Below, in pieces: positions 49,136 through 59,785 of a stretch of DNA of 64,000 bases. The notes under the pieces are model-generated. The model did no database searches. It saw only the letters and a program-made list of their open reading frames with translations, and was not told the DNA's origin. The position numbers and the translations under genes are program-made. The stretch is from assembly GCA_027577595.1 (NCBI GenBank), contig JANBRJ010000022.1, forward strand, positions 1 through 64,000, written 5' to 3'. The first letter of the stretch is position 1, and every line of letters begins with the position of its first letter. Source of the DNA: Coemansia sp. RSA 487. Its lineage: Eukaryota > Kickxellomycota > Kickxellomycetes > Kickxellales > Kickxellaceae.

Positions 49136-50030
49136 GGCTATCGAGAAGAGGGATCAAAGTCTCCCTCCTCGTGTAATAGCTGAACATTTGGGCTTGCTTG
49201 TGCAAACTGCGCAAGCCGTGATCAAGCATTCCGATGAATACGGGTCAATAGAGCCCAAACTAAAGAGTGGCAGGAGATCTAGGATTGATGAATATACAAG
49301 AGGGCACATGGTGAATACAGCCAAGGATCCGAGTATAACAAATAAACAGACCATAAGAGATTTAGACTTCAATATTTCTCGCCAGTATGTTGGAATGATT
49401 TTGAAATATGAGGGTATTGTTTCTAAGGTAGCAGAGAAGAAGGCATTTATTACCGATAAACAGACGAATTATCTTTTATTCACCGATGAACGCACATTCC
49501 AGCCCAATCTTGGTCAGTCAAGAATTCTTGTAAAGCGATATATAACAGCGAGCTTGATAGATGTAATACAGTTGGTATATTCAAATCAGGCGGTTGTGCT
49601 CTTGACGTATGAAGTGGTATCTTTTACAACGGGCACATTGACATTGTTTTTTTCAGAGAAAAGCCAGGAACTAGCGAGGTATCAAAGGAAGAAGCATATA
49701 AGAATCAGCTGGTGCTTTCTACGAAAAACAGCAACCTCACAGCACTCGCAGAAGACAACACTCGTATACACATACCAAATGCTTCCTATGAATATCATCA
49801 ATCGCGAGGTATTAAAAATCGACATGGCCAGCGAACTCTCCCGACCTCAACTCGATTGAAAACGTGTGGGGAATATTAAACAGATTTTCCAAGCAATTAA
49901 CAAGATTCTCGACACACAATGACAAGGAAACGCTTCTTCACAGACTCTGAAACAACATTGAAATAAAGTATATAAACAATCTAAGCAAAGGCATATCTAA
50001 GCACATGAAGATGGTTATTGAAAAGAAAGA
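49136..50030 (+). mobile_element. Decayed Tc1/mariner-type DNA transposon
   Basis: The helix-turn-helix part reads AQAVIKHSDEYGSIEPKLKS, then GRRSRIDEYTRGHMV. The catalytic core keeps LLFTDERTFQPNLG (first Asp), LAEDNTRIHIPNASYEY in another frame (second Asp, DNTxIH), and WPANSPDLNSIENVWGILNR in a third frame (SPDLNxIEN). The three pieces in three frames show at least two frame changes, so the transposase is dead. Terminal inverted repeats could not be delimited. The element directly adjoins repeat R1 copy 2, which is not part of it because R1 copy 1 lacks transposase sequence. Confidence 0.85.
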
Positions 50031-50742
50031 TTGAACAGAAATAACATTGGCTATCCATTGTATTATCGCTTATACGGAAAGCCCACCAGTTGTTTTAGCT
50101 GGCAATACCATCCACTGTCAGGTGCTAGCTCAGTAGCTGTGTTCTGTATAAGCTGCACTCTTTATCGCATCTTTTAACAAATAAAGTTCTAGTGTTTGTG
50201 TGATTGCCCTGTGTAAACGCGGCCAGTGTAACTTACTCTTACTTGAAGTGTTGTGTATATTATGTTTATTAGCTTACAAAATAAACAATAATATAGAAAG
50301 ATCAAACAAAGAAGACAGTAACAGAAAATGAGAACACGTAAAAGATGCTAGTGACAACAAAACCAGATAACAAACAAACATCAGCTAACAGAAAGAGGAG
50401 AAGGAAGCATTTATGTCGGAAGAGAAAGCATACAGCGTTAATAGCAGTAAAAAACAAGAAAGAGAAGCCATAGAGAGGGGTTCAACACTAACACAGATAC
50501 CAACAACTATACATGGAATAACTAATAATTTGCTTTGAGGTTTCTATCGTCTTTCTTAGTCTTTGGCTTTACGCAATAACGTGTGTGCTGTTTCCTATTG
50601 TTTGCAGTTACATTGCTTGCTGTCTTTGCGCCGAACCACAATAAAAAACATTTACGGCATCTACATGCCAATCGACTGCTTTGACCACTATGTTGCGGGT
50701 TCAAACACGGTTGATATATTATATATTATACACAGAAAAAGC
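50031..50742 (+). repeat. Dispersed repeat R1, copy 2, with about 295-base insert
   Basis: Blocks 50031-50224 and 50520-50742 correspond to the continuous minus-strand copy at 20956-21360. The intervening A-rich 295 bases are either an insertion here or a deletion in copy 1. Features shared with copy 1 include an A-box-like TAGCTCAGTAGC and a B-box-like GCGGGTTCAAACACGG followed by an AT-rich palindromic stretch (TATATTATATATTATA). Confidence 0.75.
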
Positions 50743-51341
50743 ATTTGCTTACCCTTGCATTAAAAGGGAAAAACATTGACTCGCCAGTTTAGTGCTGCGC
50801 ATTTCCAAGCTACTGTTGTGGCAGCTGAAGAAAGAGCACTGGCCGCCGACGTGCAATGCCCAACGTCTGGAGGAACAGATGAACCCACCACGTTCCCTGG
50901 CAACGTGCATCAATCTCCGACTTAATTAACATAAGCCCTTGCGACAACAAATGATCTCATTGCTACTGCTGCTGTATACGCTCTGACTGTTGATGCGTCT
51001 GACAAACGCTGCCATCCAAGTAATTATCCATACAGTGTTTAACGCACACAATCATCATTTACACATAGTAGCGTTGTTTACATATTGTGTCTTATTTAAA
51101 CCCAAGGAGCTCCCAGCAAAGATGACAAGAAGCTCCTATAATAATTTTTTCTTGAAATTTCCACCAACTTCTACTAGCAGCGTATGCTAGCTATCGTAAC
51201 ACCCCTACTGCTTTCTCGGGTGTGTATAAGTGGACGTAGAGTTTCTGGCTTTATTTAGATCATTTTACCTCTTTATTCATTTCCTTTTTGGCTAATTGTA
51301 GTTGCATATCCACAGTAGTGCTCCCTTTTTTACCTTTTGTA
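50743..51341. other. Intergenic
   Basis: No gene is supported. The right end holds a TATA-like element (51224) for the following small gene. Confidence 0.35.
51224..51229 (+). promoter_or_regulatory. TATA-box candidate
   Basis: TATAAG lies 118 bases upstream of the ATG at 51342, the same spacing as for two other short plus-strand genes in the window. Confidence 0.35.
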
Positions 51342-51674
51342 ATGTCGGTGCGTAGGCTTACTTTTTCGCTTGTCTGTGCTGTGGCGATTGCTACATTGGG
51401 CTGTTTAAATACAGAAATAAATGCAGTGTTCGGTGCTGTCGTTCCGAACAAAGGACAGGATGATTTTGAGCCATCTGCGGTCATCACGCAAACGATCGTT
51501 TCCGACGTTGATACGAATCTGTCGCGCTTTCTCCCCAGCCTGCTTGCCGAGGTTCGGCTTTCAGAACAGGCTGCAATGATGCAGGGATTGATTTTGGCAA
51601 CCGACATATCAAGCGAAACACCTACAGCAGTTGTTGAAAAGGAGGAATTCATGGTTGTCGATCCTGCAGCATGA
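51342..51674 (+). CDS. Small secreted protein, unknown
   Basis: This 110-residue product starts with a signal-peptide-like sequence (MSVRRLTFSLVCAVAIATLG, then C). The rest is short, acidic and without cysteines after the signal (LSRFLPSLLAEVRLSEQAAM). No family is recognised. A longer overlapping frame exists on the minus strand (51260-51796). The plus-strand reading is preferred because of its signal peptide and a TATA-like element 118 bases upstream. Confidence 0.5.
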   Translation: MSVRRLTFSLVCAVAIATLGCLNTEINAVFGAVVPNKGQDDFEPSAVITQTIVSDVDTNLSRFLPSLLAEVRLSEQAAMMQGLILATDISSETPTAVVEKEEFMVVDPAA

Positions 51675-52477
51675 TTAAAGCAAAGCCAAAGCAGAAACCA
51701 AGCAAAACATTGTCGTATATTGATGCATTTACCATCTGGGAAGAAAAGTGGCCAGATCGCCCTTTTATTATCACTGAGCTTTTTTTGATAATTCATGCTT
51801 CAAATATGCCAGGCAATAAACAAAAGCACATGGTTTTCTTTTGGATATCCAGAAAAACATATCTGACTGACCTGACAATGTGAACAGCTCAGCTCCTTTT
51901 GCTTCCTGTCTTTGTCAGGATGAGTGCGTCATCAGAGGAACAAAACCACACAAGCACAACCTGATGGAAAAATGTGAAATTCCGCTGTTGCTCTTTCACG
52001 GAATTTTCAGAATAAGCCAGAAAAAAGCTGCGCAGCCAGCCAATAGGCCAATAATAACAAGGCTTTGATGTGGAAAGCTGCCTGCGTCATCAAACAGCCA
52101 GTCATGTGCGCAGCTTGCAAGTTTCAGGCGCGCCAAGAATCGAAAGGGTTTAAAAGACCAAAAAACGAATTCCTTCTTTTTCTCCACACATTGCCAGAAA
52201 AAGTGACACCTCTCTTTATCCGCTTGCCTTCAATTCTGTATCTATTTCAGTGCTTCTTTTTAGGCTACAAAGCATCAAATATATTTTCTATCCGCATTCT
52301 CCGTTCTGGCTGTTCTTTTTACTGCCTTATTTTTTCCAGACTCTTGCTGCCTTTTCTTACTCCGCTGGTCTTGGCATAGCTTGCGCTGTCTCTTATTTTA
52401 TATTTTATTATTTCATATTTTCTCTTCCAGGTATATATATTTTATATTTGCAAAAGATATAAGCCGCCTCTTCAACC
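51675..52477. other. Upstream region of the NBR1-like gene
   Basis: T-rich and pyrimidine-rich tracts precede the gene, with TATATATA at about 52433-52440 close to the ATG. No supported gene was found on either strand. Confidence 0.4.
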
Positions 52478-55400
52478 ATGTCTTTCGGACCAGCACAGCT
52501 CAACTCTGCCGTCTCCCTGCTTGACGAGAAGATTGCAGAGCTCGAGACAGCCATCGCCTCTGCGTCCAACGACGCCCAGGCGCGTATTTCCCGCGATCTC
52601 AAGCGGGCGTGGGAAGGCGTGTACAACGCGCTAAGCTTCTCGCCAACACCCGCATCCCAGAGCCCCTGCTCCTACTCGATGTGGGCGGCAAACAGCAGCC
52701 CACGCTTCCCACCAAACGCAAATGTCCCACTCGAGCCCCAAGAGCACTCAGGCAATGCTGGCAGCGGCAGCATGGCAGCAGAGCTTAGCATCCACGACTT
52801 GACTGGCTCTACGCTGTGTGACGGCTGCAAGCAGCATGCATCTGATGTTCTTTGGGTGTGCATCTCGTGCAGAGGCCGCCATCGTCTGTGCAACAGCTGC
52901 AAGGTATCCAACACCCACCACAGCCCCGCCTCCGAGGACGCTTCTTCACACAAGCACCGCTATGTTGCCTGGCCCTTGCTCTGCAAAACCATCAAAGATG
53001 ACCAGTGCATTATGTGTGACAGCTGTAACAAGGTTGTTATCGGTATCAGGTGGGTGTGCACAGACTGCGAGTCCTACGACATGTGTTCCGACTGTGCAAA
53101 CACCGCTACACACGAGCACCCGCTGAAGCCCATCTACACCAGCGAGACGTCGGTGCATCCGCTCAACACCGTCCAGTACACCTGCAACCACTGCAGCTCC
53201 AGAATGGCCCCACCTGTGTTTGGCTGCACCAAGTGCAGTGACTTCCATGTGTGTCTGAAATGCACTGGGCTTGGAAAGATGTGCACCGACCATGACTACG
53301 CGGCTATCAATGTCGATTCATCGCATGCCGCATCGGACAACGCCTGCACTGAACGCCCCTCGGACGAGGCAGTTGCGAGCAACAGCGGCATTTCGCCCAA
53401 GAGCGAGGGGAAGCAGAGCGACAAAACACCGCAAGTGAACACGCCCAAGAACCCAAGCGACCCGATGTCTGTGTCCGCAGTAACCTGCAATGAGTGCAAC
53501 AGGGCTGTCGTTGGCATCAGACACCGGTGCACTCGTTGCAAGGACTATGACATGTGCGACGATTGCTATCGCAGCGTAAGCATTTCGCACCCTGGGCATG
53601 GCTTTGTCCACTTTGGTCCTCCACTGCCGCCTCAGCAGCAGCACCGTCCACTCCCTGGAAGCGGCCACCCGCACCCGCACCCGCACTCGCACGGCTATCG
53701 CCACCCAGGAGGCACCCACCACCGCCCGGGCCCTGTGTTCATCCCCCATACACACACGCCTGTGCGCCCAAGCCCGCCGCACCACCACCATCACCACCAA
53801 CAACATCATCACCAGCGCCATCACTATCACCATAGGCAACATCCTATCCACAGAGAGCCTGCGCTTGGGTCCTTTGGTGGGCTCTTTGGTGGACCTGTCG
53901 GTGGGCTCCAGGCTTGCCGCATGGTGGTTCCGCCAATGGAGTCGGCCTCCCCAACAAGGCCGCCACCTCCGTTCATGCCACATGCCTCGATGAGACTACC
54001 TACGGCCTTGTCACCGCCCGCCCTGCCCTCGTTCCCTGGATGCATGTTGCCACGGCTACCCTCGTGCAATGACAAGCAGCAGCAGACCGACTCTGTCGAA
54101 AGAGTCGAGCGTGGAACAGGAACGAGCGAGGAGCCAGCAGCCCCAAAGCCTGTCCATGTGAGCGTCTGCTGCGATGCCTGCAACAAGCTCATTGTTGGCG
54201 TCAGGTTCAAGTGTGGCAACTGCCTTGATTACGACCTGTGTGAGAAGTGTGAGGCTGATAGCGAGCACAACAGCGACCATCTGCTGATCAAGATTCGCAC
54301 GCCAAGGACCACGCCCAACAACAGGCCGATGCTACCGATGATCTATCCGCCAGCCAAGCCAACAGTGCGTGCTCCGAAGCAGCCCCCCACTGCGCCAGCC
54401 ATTGGTGCGCAGCATGCTCCGGCACCGTCCCCGGCGGTCGCCGTCTCCAGAAAGGCCGAGCATGACAACAACATTATGCAGACGACAAAGTACGTAGCTG
54501 TTTATGTCGAGGACATCACTGTTCCCGACGGCACTGTTGTAAGCGCCAACGAGATGTTTGTCAAGATATGGAGCGTCGCAAATGTCGGCAACACAGAGTG
54601 GCCACATGGCACGATGCTTGTCCACATGGGCGGCGAACCGTCGATCCGCGAAAACAGAAAGACTGTACCCATTGTCGTCGGAAAGCGCTACGAGCAGGTT
54701 GGCATTGCTGTAGATCTAGTTGCGCCCTCCGAGCCTGGGCTGCACAAGAGCAAATGGAGACTGATGACTCCGGACGGCTACTACTTTGGGTCTGAGCTGT
54801 GGTGCTCTATTGTTGTCGAAAGCAGCAGCTCTTCGTCTGCAGTACCCCTAGCTATGCCTTCCTCTCAGCCCGAGTTCCCACACCCTTACCTTGCCATCTG
54901 CCCGGCAAAGCCCAACGACAGCAGTGCAGCGCCGGCGGTGCCATCACCTCCAGCCAATGGGCTTGGGATCATCCCTTCGCCAGCGCATTCTAAAGCATGT
55001 GTAGCAAAGGACTTGATTGCCCCTCCCCCTACTGCTGCGAATGTGCCAACCGTGGAAAGTAAGCCTGCGGCTGAGCTGCCTGAAATGTCGTCCGTTAGCA
55101 CTCCAGCCAGCAGCGTATCAAGGAGCGTCGGTGGTAATTCCGATACAGTTGTCGAAAACCTGTCCGACATTTTCGTCAAGATTGGCGCAGACCTGATGCA
55201 GGAGATCCGTCGCCTGGATCAGTCGGTCAAGGAGCTGCAACACCGCCAGAACAAGCTCGATACTGATCGCTCGTTTGAAATCACCTCAGCTCCAAAGGAG
55301 GGCCCATCGGAGACCACCCAGATCAAGGCATACCCACAAGAGGAGTTGGCACCAGGCGCCTCTGGACCAGATGCTGCTACTGGCAAGGGCTATTCGGAGA

Positions 55401-55652
55401 TTGACCTTCTCACATCGCCGCCGCTCAACGAACAGCACCATATTACTTCCCCGGCTTCTGCAGCAGGGTCGGATGCACACTCCGATATGTCCAGCATGCG
55501 CGAGTTTTATTCGTCTGCCGCTCGCCTGGAGCAGCTGCTGAACACGTCCCGCACAACCGCCACATCATCCATGTCGCTCAGCTCGCGCACAAGCTCCTCA
55601 GCGCTGAACTTCAATGGCACAGTCCCCCATTCATCGAGCCACAGCCACCGTG

Positions 55653-55685
<33 letters not shown>

Positions 55686-55762
55686 GCAGCGACGATGCCA
55701 ACGAGTTTGAGTTTGTCAATGATTTCGTGAGCAATGGCAAGGCATCGCCCAAGGACATCTGA
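52478..55762 (+). CDS. NBR1: NBR1-like selective autophagy receptor with five ZZ fingers
   Basis: The product is a 1094-residue intronless frame. Five ZZ-type zinc fingers start at about residues 111 (LCDGCKQHASDVLWVCISC), 177 (MCDSCNKVVIGIRWVCTDC), 235 (TCNHCSSRMAPPVFGCTKC), 334 (TCNECNRAVVGIRHRCTRC) and 563 (CCDACNKLIVGVRFKCGNC). A His/Pro-rich low-complexity segment lies at about 390-460. The NBR1 FW (four-tryptophan) domain spans about 670-780, with its four Trp in VKIWSV, NTEWPHG, KSKWRLM and SELWCS. A coiled coil (LMQEIRRLDQSVKELQHRQN) follows at about 905. Near the C-terminus DDANEFEFVNDFV contains an acidic-flanked FxxV, a candidate Atg8-interacting motif. No N-terminal PB1 domain is recognised. 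NBR1 homologues deliver cargo to autophagy or vacuoles. Confidence 0.92.
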
Positions 55763-56057
55763 TTACATCCGCCAAGAGGATGATGTCCGATGTTTTTGCC
55801 TTCGTTTTCTTTAGTTTTTCTTTTTTTTGATCTGTCCACATTTGTATCCAACAGAGCTTTATAAGCGAATATTCTTCCACTTGCGAAACATTTTCAGTGT
55901 CAGGACTTGCCGAAAACTGCAACTAAAAATAGAAAATGGGAAGGACTCGATTGGCATTTGCTCTGCCTTGTCCTACGAAGCGGATTTAAATGATTCGAAA
56001 GTGTGGTAACATTATGAGACTCTCACCAAAAAAAAGGAGCAAAAAGTATTGTTGTCA
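55763..56057. other. Convergent 3' region
   Basis: The segment between the NBR1-like gene (plus) and the GPI-protein gene (minus) is T-rich and short, with no supported feature. Confidence 0.4.
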
Positions 56058-56540
56058 TTACAAGAAGGCTGCTGCCGCAATGACAGAGACAAAGGCAAGT
56101 GAGGCCACGGAGAGAGCATGTGCACGAGGCATTGCCGCCGACGATGTTTCCTCGGCCGTGGAGGATTCTGAGCTTCCTTCGTCGCTGGTGACGGATTCAG
56201 TGCTGGTAGCTGTCTCTGCGTAGAGCTCATGAGCACGACTCACGTATCCAGATACCCACTTTGGATCGTAGGAGGCAGGTAGCTGCGTGGTGCCATAAAG
56301 CCATACCGCAGATGAATACGCACCCGACTCACCTGTGTACTTTGCCATGTTAAGGTCCTGGTTGACCTGGTAAAAGACGCTGGCCCATACGCTGGACAGC
56401 TCTTGTCCAAAAACGCTCATATCGGTAACAGTGGCAGCTACATCGAGGAGATTCTCGTTGTCATCGGCAACTGCGGAGCCAGTCATGACAGTAATAGCAA
56501 TAGCGGCGACAGCCGGAAGCATAGAGGTGAGTTTGGCCAT
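56058..56540 (-). CDS. Small GPI-anchored surface protein
   Basis: This 160-residue protein has a signal peptide (MAKLTSMLPAVAAIAITVMT, cleaved after about GSAVA). An ordered middle (LSSVWASVFYQVNQDLNMAK, WVSGYVSRAHELYAET) is followed by a Ser/Thr/Glu-rich stalk. The C-terminus is hydrophobic after a small-residue omega site (SSAAMPRAHALSVASLAFVS), the standard layout of a GPI-anchored protein. The family is not recognised. It is probably a cell-wall or plasma-membrane protein. Confidence 0.75.
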   Translation of the reverse strand: MAKLTSMLPAVAAIAITVMTGSAVADDNENLLDVAATVTDMSVFGQELSSVWASVFYQVNQDLNMAKYTGESGAYSSAVWLYGTTQLPASYDPKWVSGYVSRAHELYAETATSTESVTSDEGSSESSTAEETSSAAMPRAHALSVASLAFVSVIAAAAFL

Positions 56541-57247
56541 GGCTCTAATGTGTGCAGAGTAGAAAAACGATGTGTGTGTTTGGATGTTTCAGCAGAAAAA
56601 GGAAAAGGGAGAGAGGTCTGGCAGCAGCTTGAAAAGTCGAATACACAAGAGGTTGCAGGGGGGATTTCGGAGGCGTATTAATAGTGGTGCATGAAACTGA
56701 AAACTAAAAGAGGATGAAAAAGAACAATAAGAACGAAAGAGCAGAAAACAAAGGAAGAGCAAACAGGAAAAGACAAAGCCAGTGTATATGTGTGGAACAC
56801 TTCTAAAATGTAATGTGCACACAACATGCGCGGAAATTGAACAAGCACATTGTTCCAAATAGAAGCATTGAAAGATGATCTGTCCATGGTTTATCTATAG
56901 CAGCAAGATCCTTCCCTCTTGAGTTAGTCTGGCATGCTTACCAAACACAAAAAATGAGGAAAACAAAACAAAATAAACGCCGTTTGTGGTTGTGTTGCCA
57001 ATATGCATAATTTCCTTGCCTTAATTTTCTTTCCGCTCGACCGAACCAGCATCTTTGTATGTCAATATTTGTCATACATATCCCCTGCCCATGAGAGTGT
57101 TTCCTTTTGAAGCTTGCTTTTTTTCTGGTTCTTGGTTCTGTGATTTTTTTAATTGACCTTTGCAAACAATACCCTCTGATGTCCCCATATCTGTTTTTAG
57201 CAGCAACACTTACTGAAGATCCTTGCAGCCACTTATTTATATAAAAC
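56541..57247. other. Divergent upstream region
   Basis: The promoter of the GPI-protein gene lies here. The purine-rich tract at 56690-56770 codes for nothing obvious. No gene is supported. Confidence 0.4.
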
Positions 57248-57658
57248 ATGTTTAAAACGTTTGCTTTTTCATTTTTTGTGCCTGTCGTTTGGTGTCTACT
57301 TTTCAATGCTAATGTCAAAGCTGCCAAATCTGGTTTCTTCTTAACTCGAACTACATATACTCTTTTAGAAATAAAGAATTCGCCAGGACTAACTATTACT
57401 ATTATATATAAGAAAGGACGCAATAATAGACCAGCTGCTTTATCGGAAAAGTCATCGTGTGTGTCAAAGCGCCATATATTTTTAGGGAAGTATAAAGGTT
57501 CGCTTTATATTTGGCTGGGAAAACTTATTTTTAATGAATCTGGAGTTTTCATTTCCAACCACGAGAGTAAAACAGCACTCGGAAGTGAAGCTGACAAGGT
57601 CACTGTCAATAAGAAAATAATTATTCATACTCGCTTATTGCAAGTAAAAAATATATAA
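57248..57658 (+). CDS. Possible small secreted protein
   Basis: This 136-codon frame opens with a signal-peptide-like MFKTFAFSFFVPVVWCLLFN and a likely cleavage before AAKSG. The mature part is basic and contains one Cys. There is no other Met in the frame. A TATATAAAA sits directly before the ATG, too close to serve as its TATA box, and codon content is AT-rich, so the gene could be spurious. Confidence 0.35.
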   Translation: MFKTFAFSFFVPVVWCLLFNANVKAAKSGFFLTRTTYTLLEIKNSPGLTITIIYKKGRNNRPAALSEKSSCVSKRHIFLGKYKGSLYIWLGKLIFNESGVFISNHESKTALGSEADKVTVNKKIIIHTRLLQVKNI

Positions 57659-57660
57659 AA
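57652..57660 (+). promoter_or_regulatory. TATA-box candidate
   Basis: TATATAAAA lies about 118-126 bases upstream of the ATG at 57778, matching the spacing at 8193 and 51224. Confidence 0.45.
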
Positions 57661-57777
57661 GCAAGCTTTTTATTTCTGCTCACTTTCTGACTCTGAACAA
57701 CGCACCTACATTTTCTTCTCCTTTCTGGACACTCTTGCACTCTAATCCCAGTATAGCGCTTTTATTTTACCACAGAC

Positions 57778-58047
57778 ATGATTAACTTGCCATGGACTAT
57801 AAGATTTCGAAGTGGCACTACATCGAAAAAGCAAGGCAGAGGGCAACAGCCTGTAGACAGTGATATAGATATAGAGTATATCATACAAACTCTTAGAAAG
57901 GCAATGGCTGCCAAAAAGAAAATCGATATATATTTTCCCGGAAATAGAGGCAAGCAGGTCCTAACAATTGATATCGGCAAAGAGCGCATGTTCAACGATA
58001 TTCCTCTAAAGTACAAGCAGACGCTCGTAAAAGCCATTGGATCTTAG
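57778..58047 (+). CDS. Small basic orphan protein
   Basis: This 89-residue frame has no signal peptide. It is basic and contains a predicted helix (SDIDIEYIIQTLRKAMAAKK) and a strand-like stretch (KIDIYFPGNRGKQVLTIDIG). A TATA box lies at a plausible distance upstream, and a stop codon follows cleanly. No family is recognised. Confidence 0.5.
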   Translation: MINLPWTIRFRSGTTSKKQGRGQQPVDSDIDIEYIIQTLRKAMAAKKKIDIYFPGNRGKQVLTIDIGKERMFNDIPLKYKQTLVKAIGS

Positions 58048-58471
58048 AAAAGATAGCGGCTAACCAAGTCAAGTAGGCCTGTGTGGGATTCTGTTAGCTA
58101 GAAGAGAAATACCATTTATATTTTTAATGCACGCTTCAGTTACAATAAACTTACTCACTTGTAAATGTATTGCAGCCATTATAGTTCAATGCTTTGGCAA
58201 AGTATATACAAATGTTAGACCTGGATCACTGAAAGGGTTGATTGGTTAATCGTGATCAACAATTTTTTACTTTTGGAAAAAAAAAGCACTCCAAAATATA
58301 TTCAGCTCTACTATAGCGACAATTTTGCTTTTCGTTTTTCCTTAGCTGCTTCTCCCATTTCTGTTTTATTCATTGCTGCTGCTGTTGTTCTTGGTGCTTT
58401 GGCATTTGGTTTTGTCTTTTAGTTCATATTTATTTAGCTGTTCACATATATAATACCGCTATACAAAGAGG
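58048..58471. other. RLP24 upstream region
   Basis: An AT-rich segment with TATATAAT at about 58447. No gene is supported. Confidence 0.4.
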
Positions 58472-59102
58472 ATGCGTCTCGAGAAGTGCTACTTTTGCTC
58501 TTCAACCGTCTATCCCGGTCACGGAACAATGTTTGTTCGCAATGACGGCAAGGTACGACAACAAACATGGTGATAAAGAGAGAATATAGTGTATTCCCCT
58601 CTTTTTAGCTGTGAGCAAGGAACTGTGAGTATATCATTTTATGTAGGCTAACAAAATGTACCTTATTTATGCACGACGCTATTCAGCTCTTAAAATAAAA
58701 AAATTGTAGTCCTTTCGGTTCTGTCGCTCAAAGTGCCACAAGAACTTTAAGATGAAGCGCAACCCACGCAAGGTGCGCTGGACCAAGGCATTCCGCAAGT
58801 CAGCAGGCAAGGAAATGACCATCGATTCCACATTCGAGTTTGAGAAGCGGAGAAACGTGCCAGTACGCTACGATCGGGATCTCATGAGTACCACACTCAA
58901 GGCCATGAAGCGGGTGCAGGAGATCAGGGCTCGCCGCGAGCGTGCGTTCTTCAAGCAGCGGATGGCTGGAAACAAAGAGCGCGAGAGAGTCGAGAACATT
59001 CGCGAGATCCAGAACAGCATCCATCTTGTGTCCACGCCTACGGTCAAGGCAAAGGAGGTCCAGAAGACTGCAGAATCATCCAAGCGTATGGATCTGGACT
59101 AG
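58472..59102 (+). CDS. RLP24: Ribosome biogenesis protein RLP24, two exons
   Basis: The exons are 58472-58552 and 58710-59102, phase 0, GT-AG, giving 157 residues. The zinc-binding L24e motif is split by the intron: [20 protein letters not shown] in exon 1 and [20 protein letters not shown] in exon 2, giving CxxC plus CxxxC. The next stretch [20 protein letters not shown] is typical of Rlp24/RSL24D1, not of ribosomal eL24. RLP24 holds the eL24 site in pre-60S particles and activates the ATPase Drg1. It is shorter than the yeast protein at the C-terminus. Confidence 0.95.
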
Positions 59103-59266
59103 GCGCATACCGCCAAAAAAAGCTATGCTGCACTGCAGCACTGTATGTTTTCTCAAAGTTCATGATTTTCTATATATCCAAATATCGAAGGCAAAATAAC
59201 ATAAAAGGAGTGTTTATTTTGGTGCAGCGCGCAGTGTATGTAAAGTTTAAAAAGATGGACCATTAT

Positions 59267-59785
59267 CTATTCAATGGGCTGGGTGATCAGCGGGATCTTT
59301 GTGTCGTTCCGTTTCATGATGTTGCCAGCATATGGGTGCTCAGCGTCAGGGAACACCAACAGCCTGGCAAGACGCACCTTGCGTAGCCTATTCTTGGGCA
59401 GCATCCCCGAAACAGCCTTTTCAATGACCTTTTCGGGGTTCTTTTCTTGAAGTCTTTCCATGGTGATCTGCTTCAGACCACCAGGGTACTGCGAGTGACT
59501 CCAGTACTGCTTCTGTTCGCGCTTGCGACCAGAAACTGCGATGTGTTTTGCATTGATAACCACAACATAATCGCCGCAGTCTGATGACGGATCGTAAATG
59601 GGCTTGTGCTTCCCCATCAGCGTCTGGGCTATCTGCGAGCCGATCCGTCCAAGAACCTGGCCACGTACATCAACAAGATGCCATACACGCGCATACGCTA
59701 GGGTGGCCTACAGGGAAGAAGTAGAATTCAACACCAAAAATGAAAAATAAAGCAACTGTACGTGAGTAATAGTGACACTAGGCAT
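59267..59785 (-). CDS. MRPL23: Mitochondrial ribosomal protein uL13m, two exons
   Basis: The exons are 59762-59785 (MPSVTITH) and 59267-59707, with a 54-base GT-AG intron in phase 0, giving 154 residues. The L13 pattern runs from ARVWHLVDVRGQVLGRIGSQ and QTLMGKHKPIYDPSSDCGDY through VVVINAKHIAVSGRK to MLPKNRLRKVRLARLLVFPD. The bacterial-type form and length indicate the mitochondrial large subunit (yeast Mrpl23 equivalent). The first exon is short and is the least certain part. The gene runs head-on toward RLP24 with about 165 bases between stops. Confidence 0.92.

Noticed and set aside
50655-50735. tRNA-like GCGGGTTCAAACACGG stretch
   Set aside because: Same reason: no cloverleaf, and it is the R1 counterpart of the sequence at about 20990.
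51260-51796. 178-codon minus-strand frame overlapping the small secreted-protein gene
   Set aside because: It lacks any motif. The overlapping plus-strand frame has a signal peptide and a TATA-like element, so that one was preferred.
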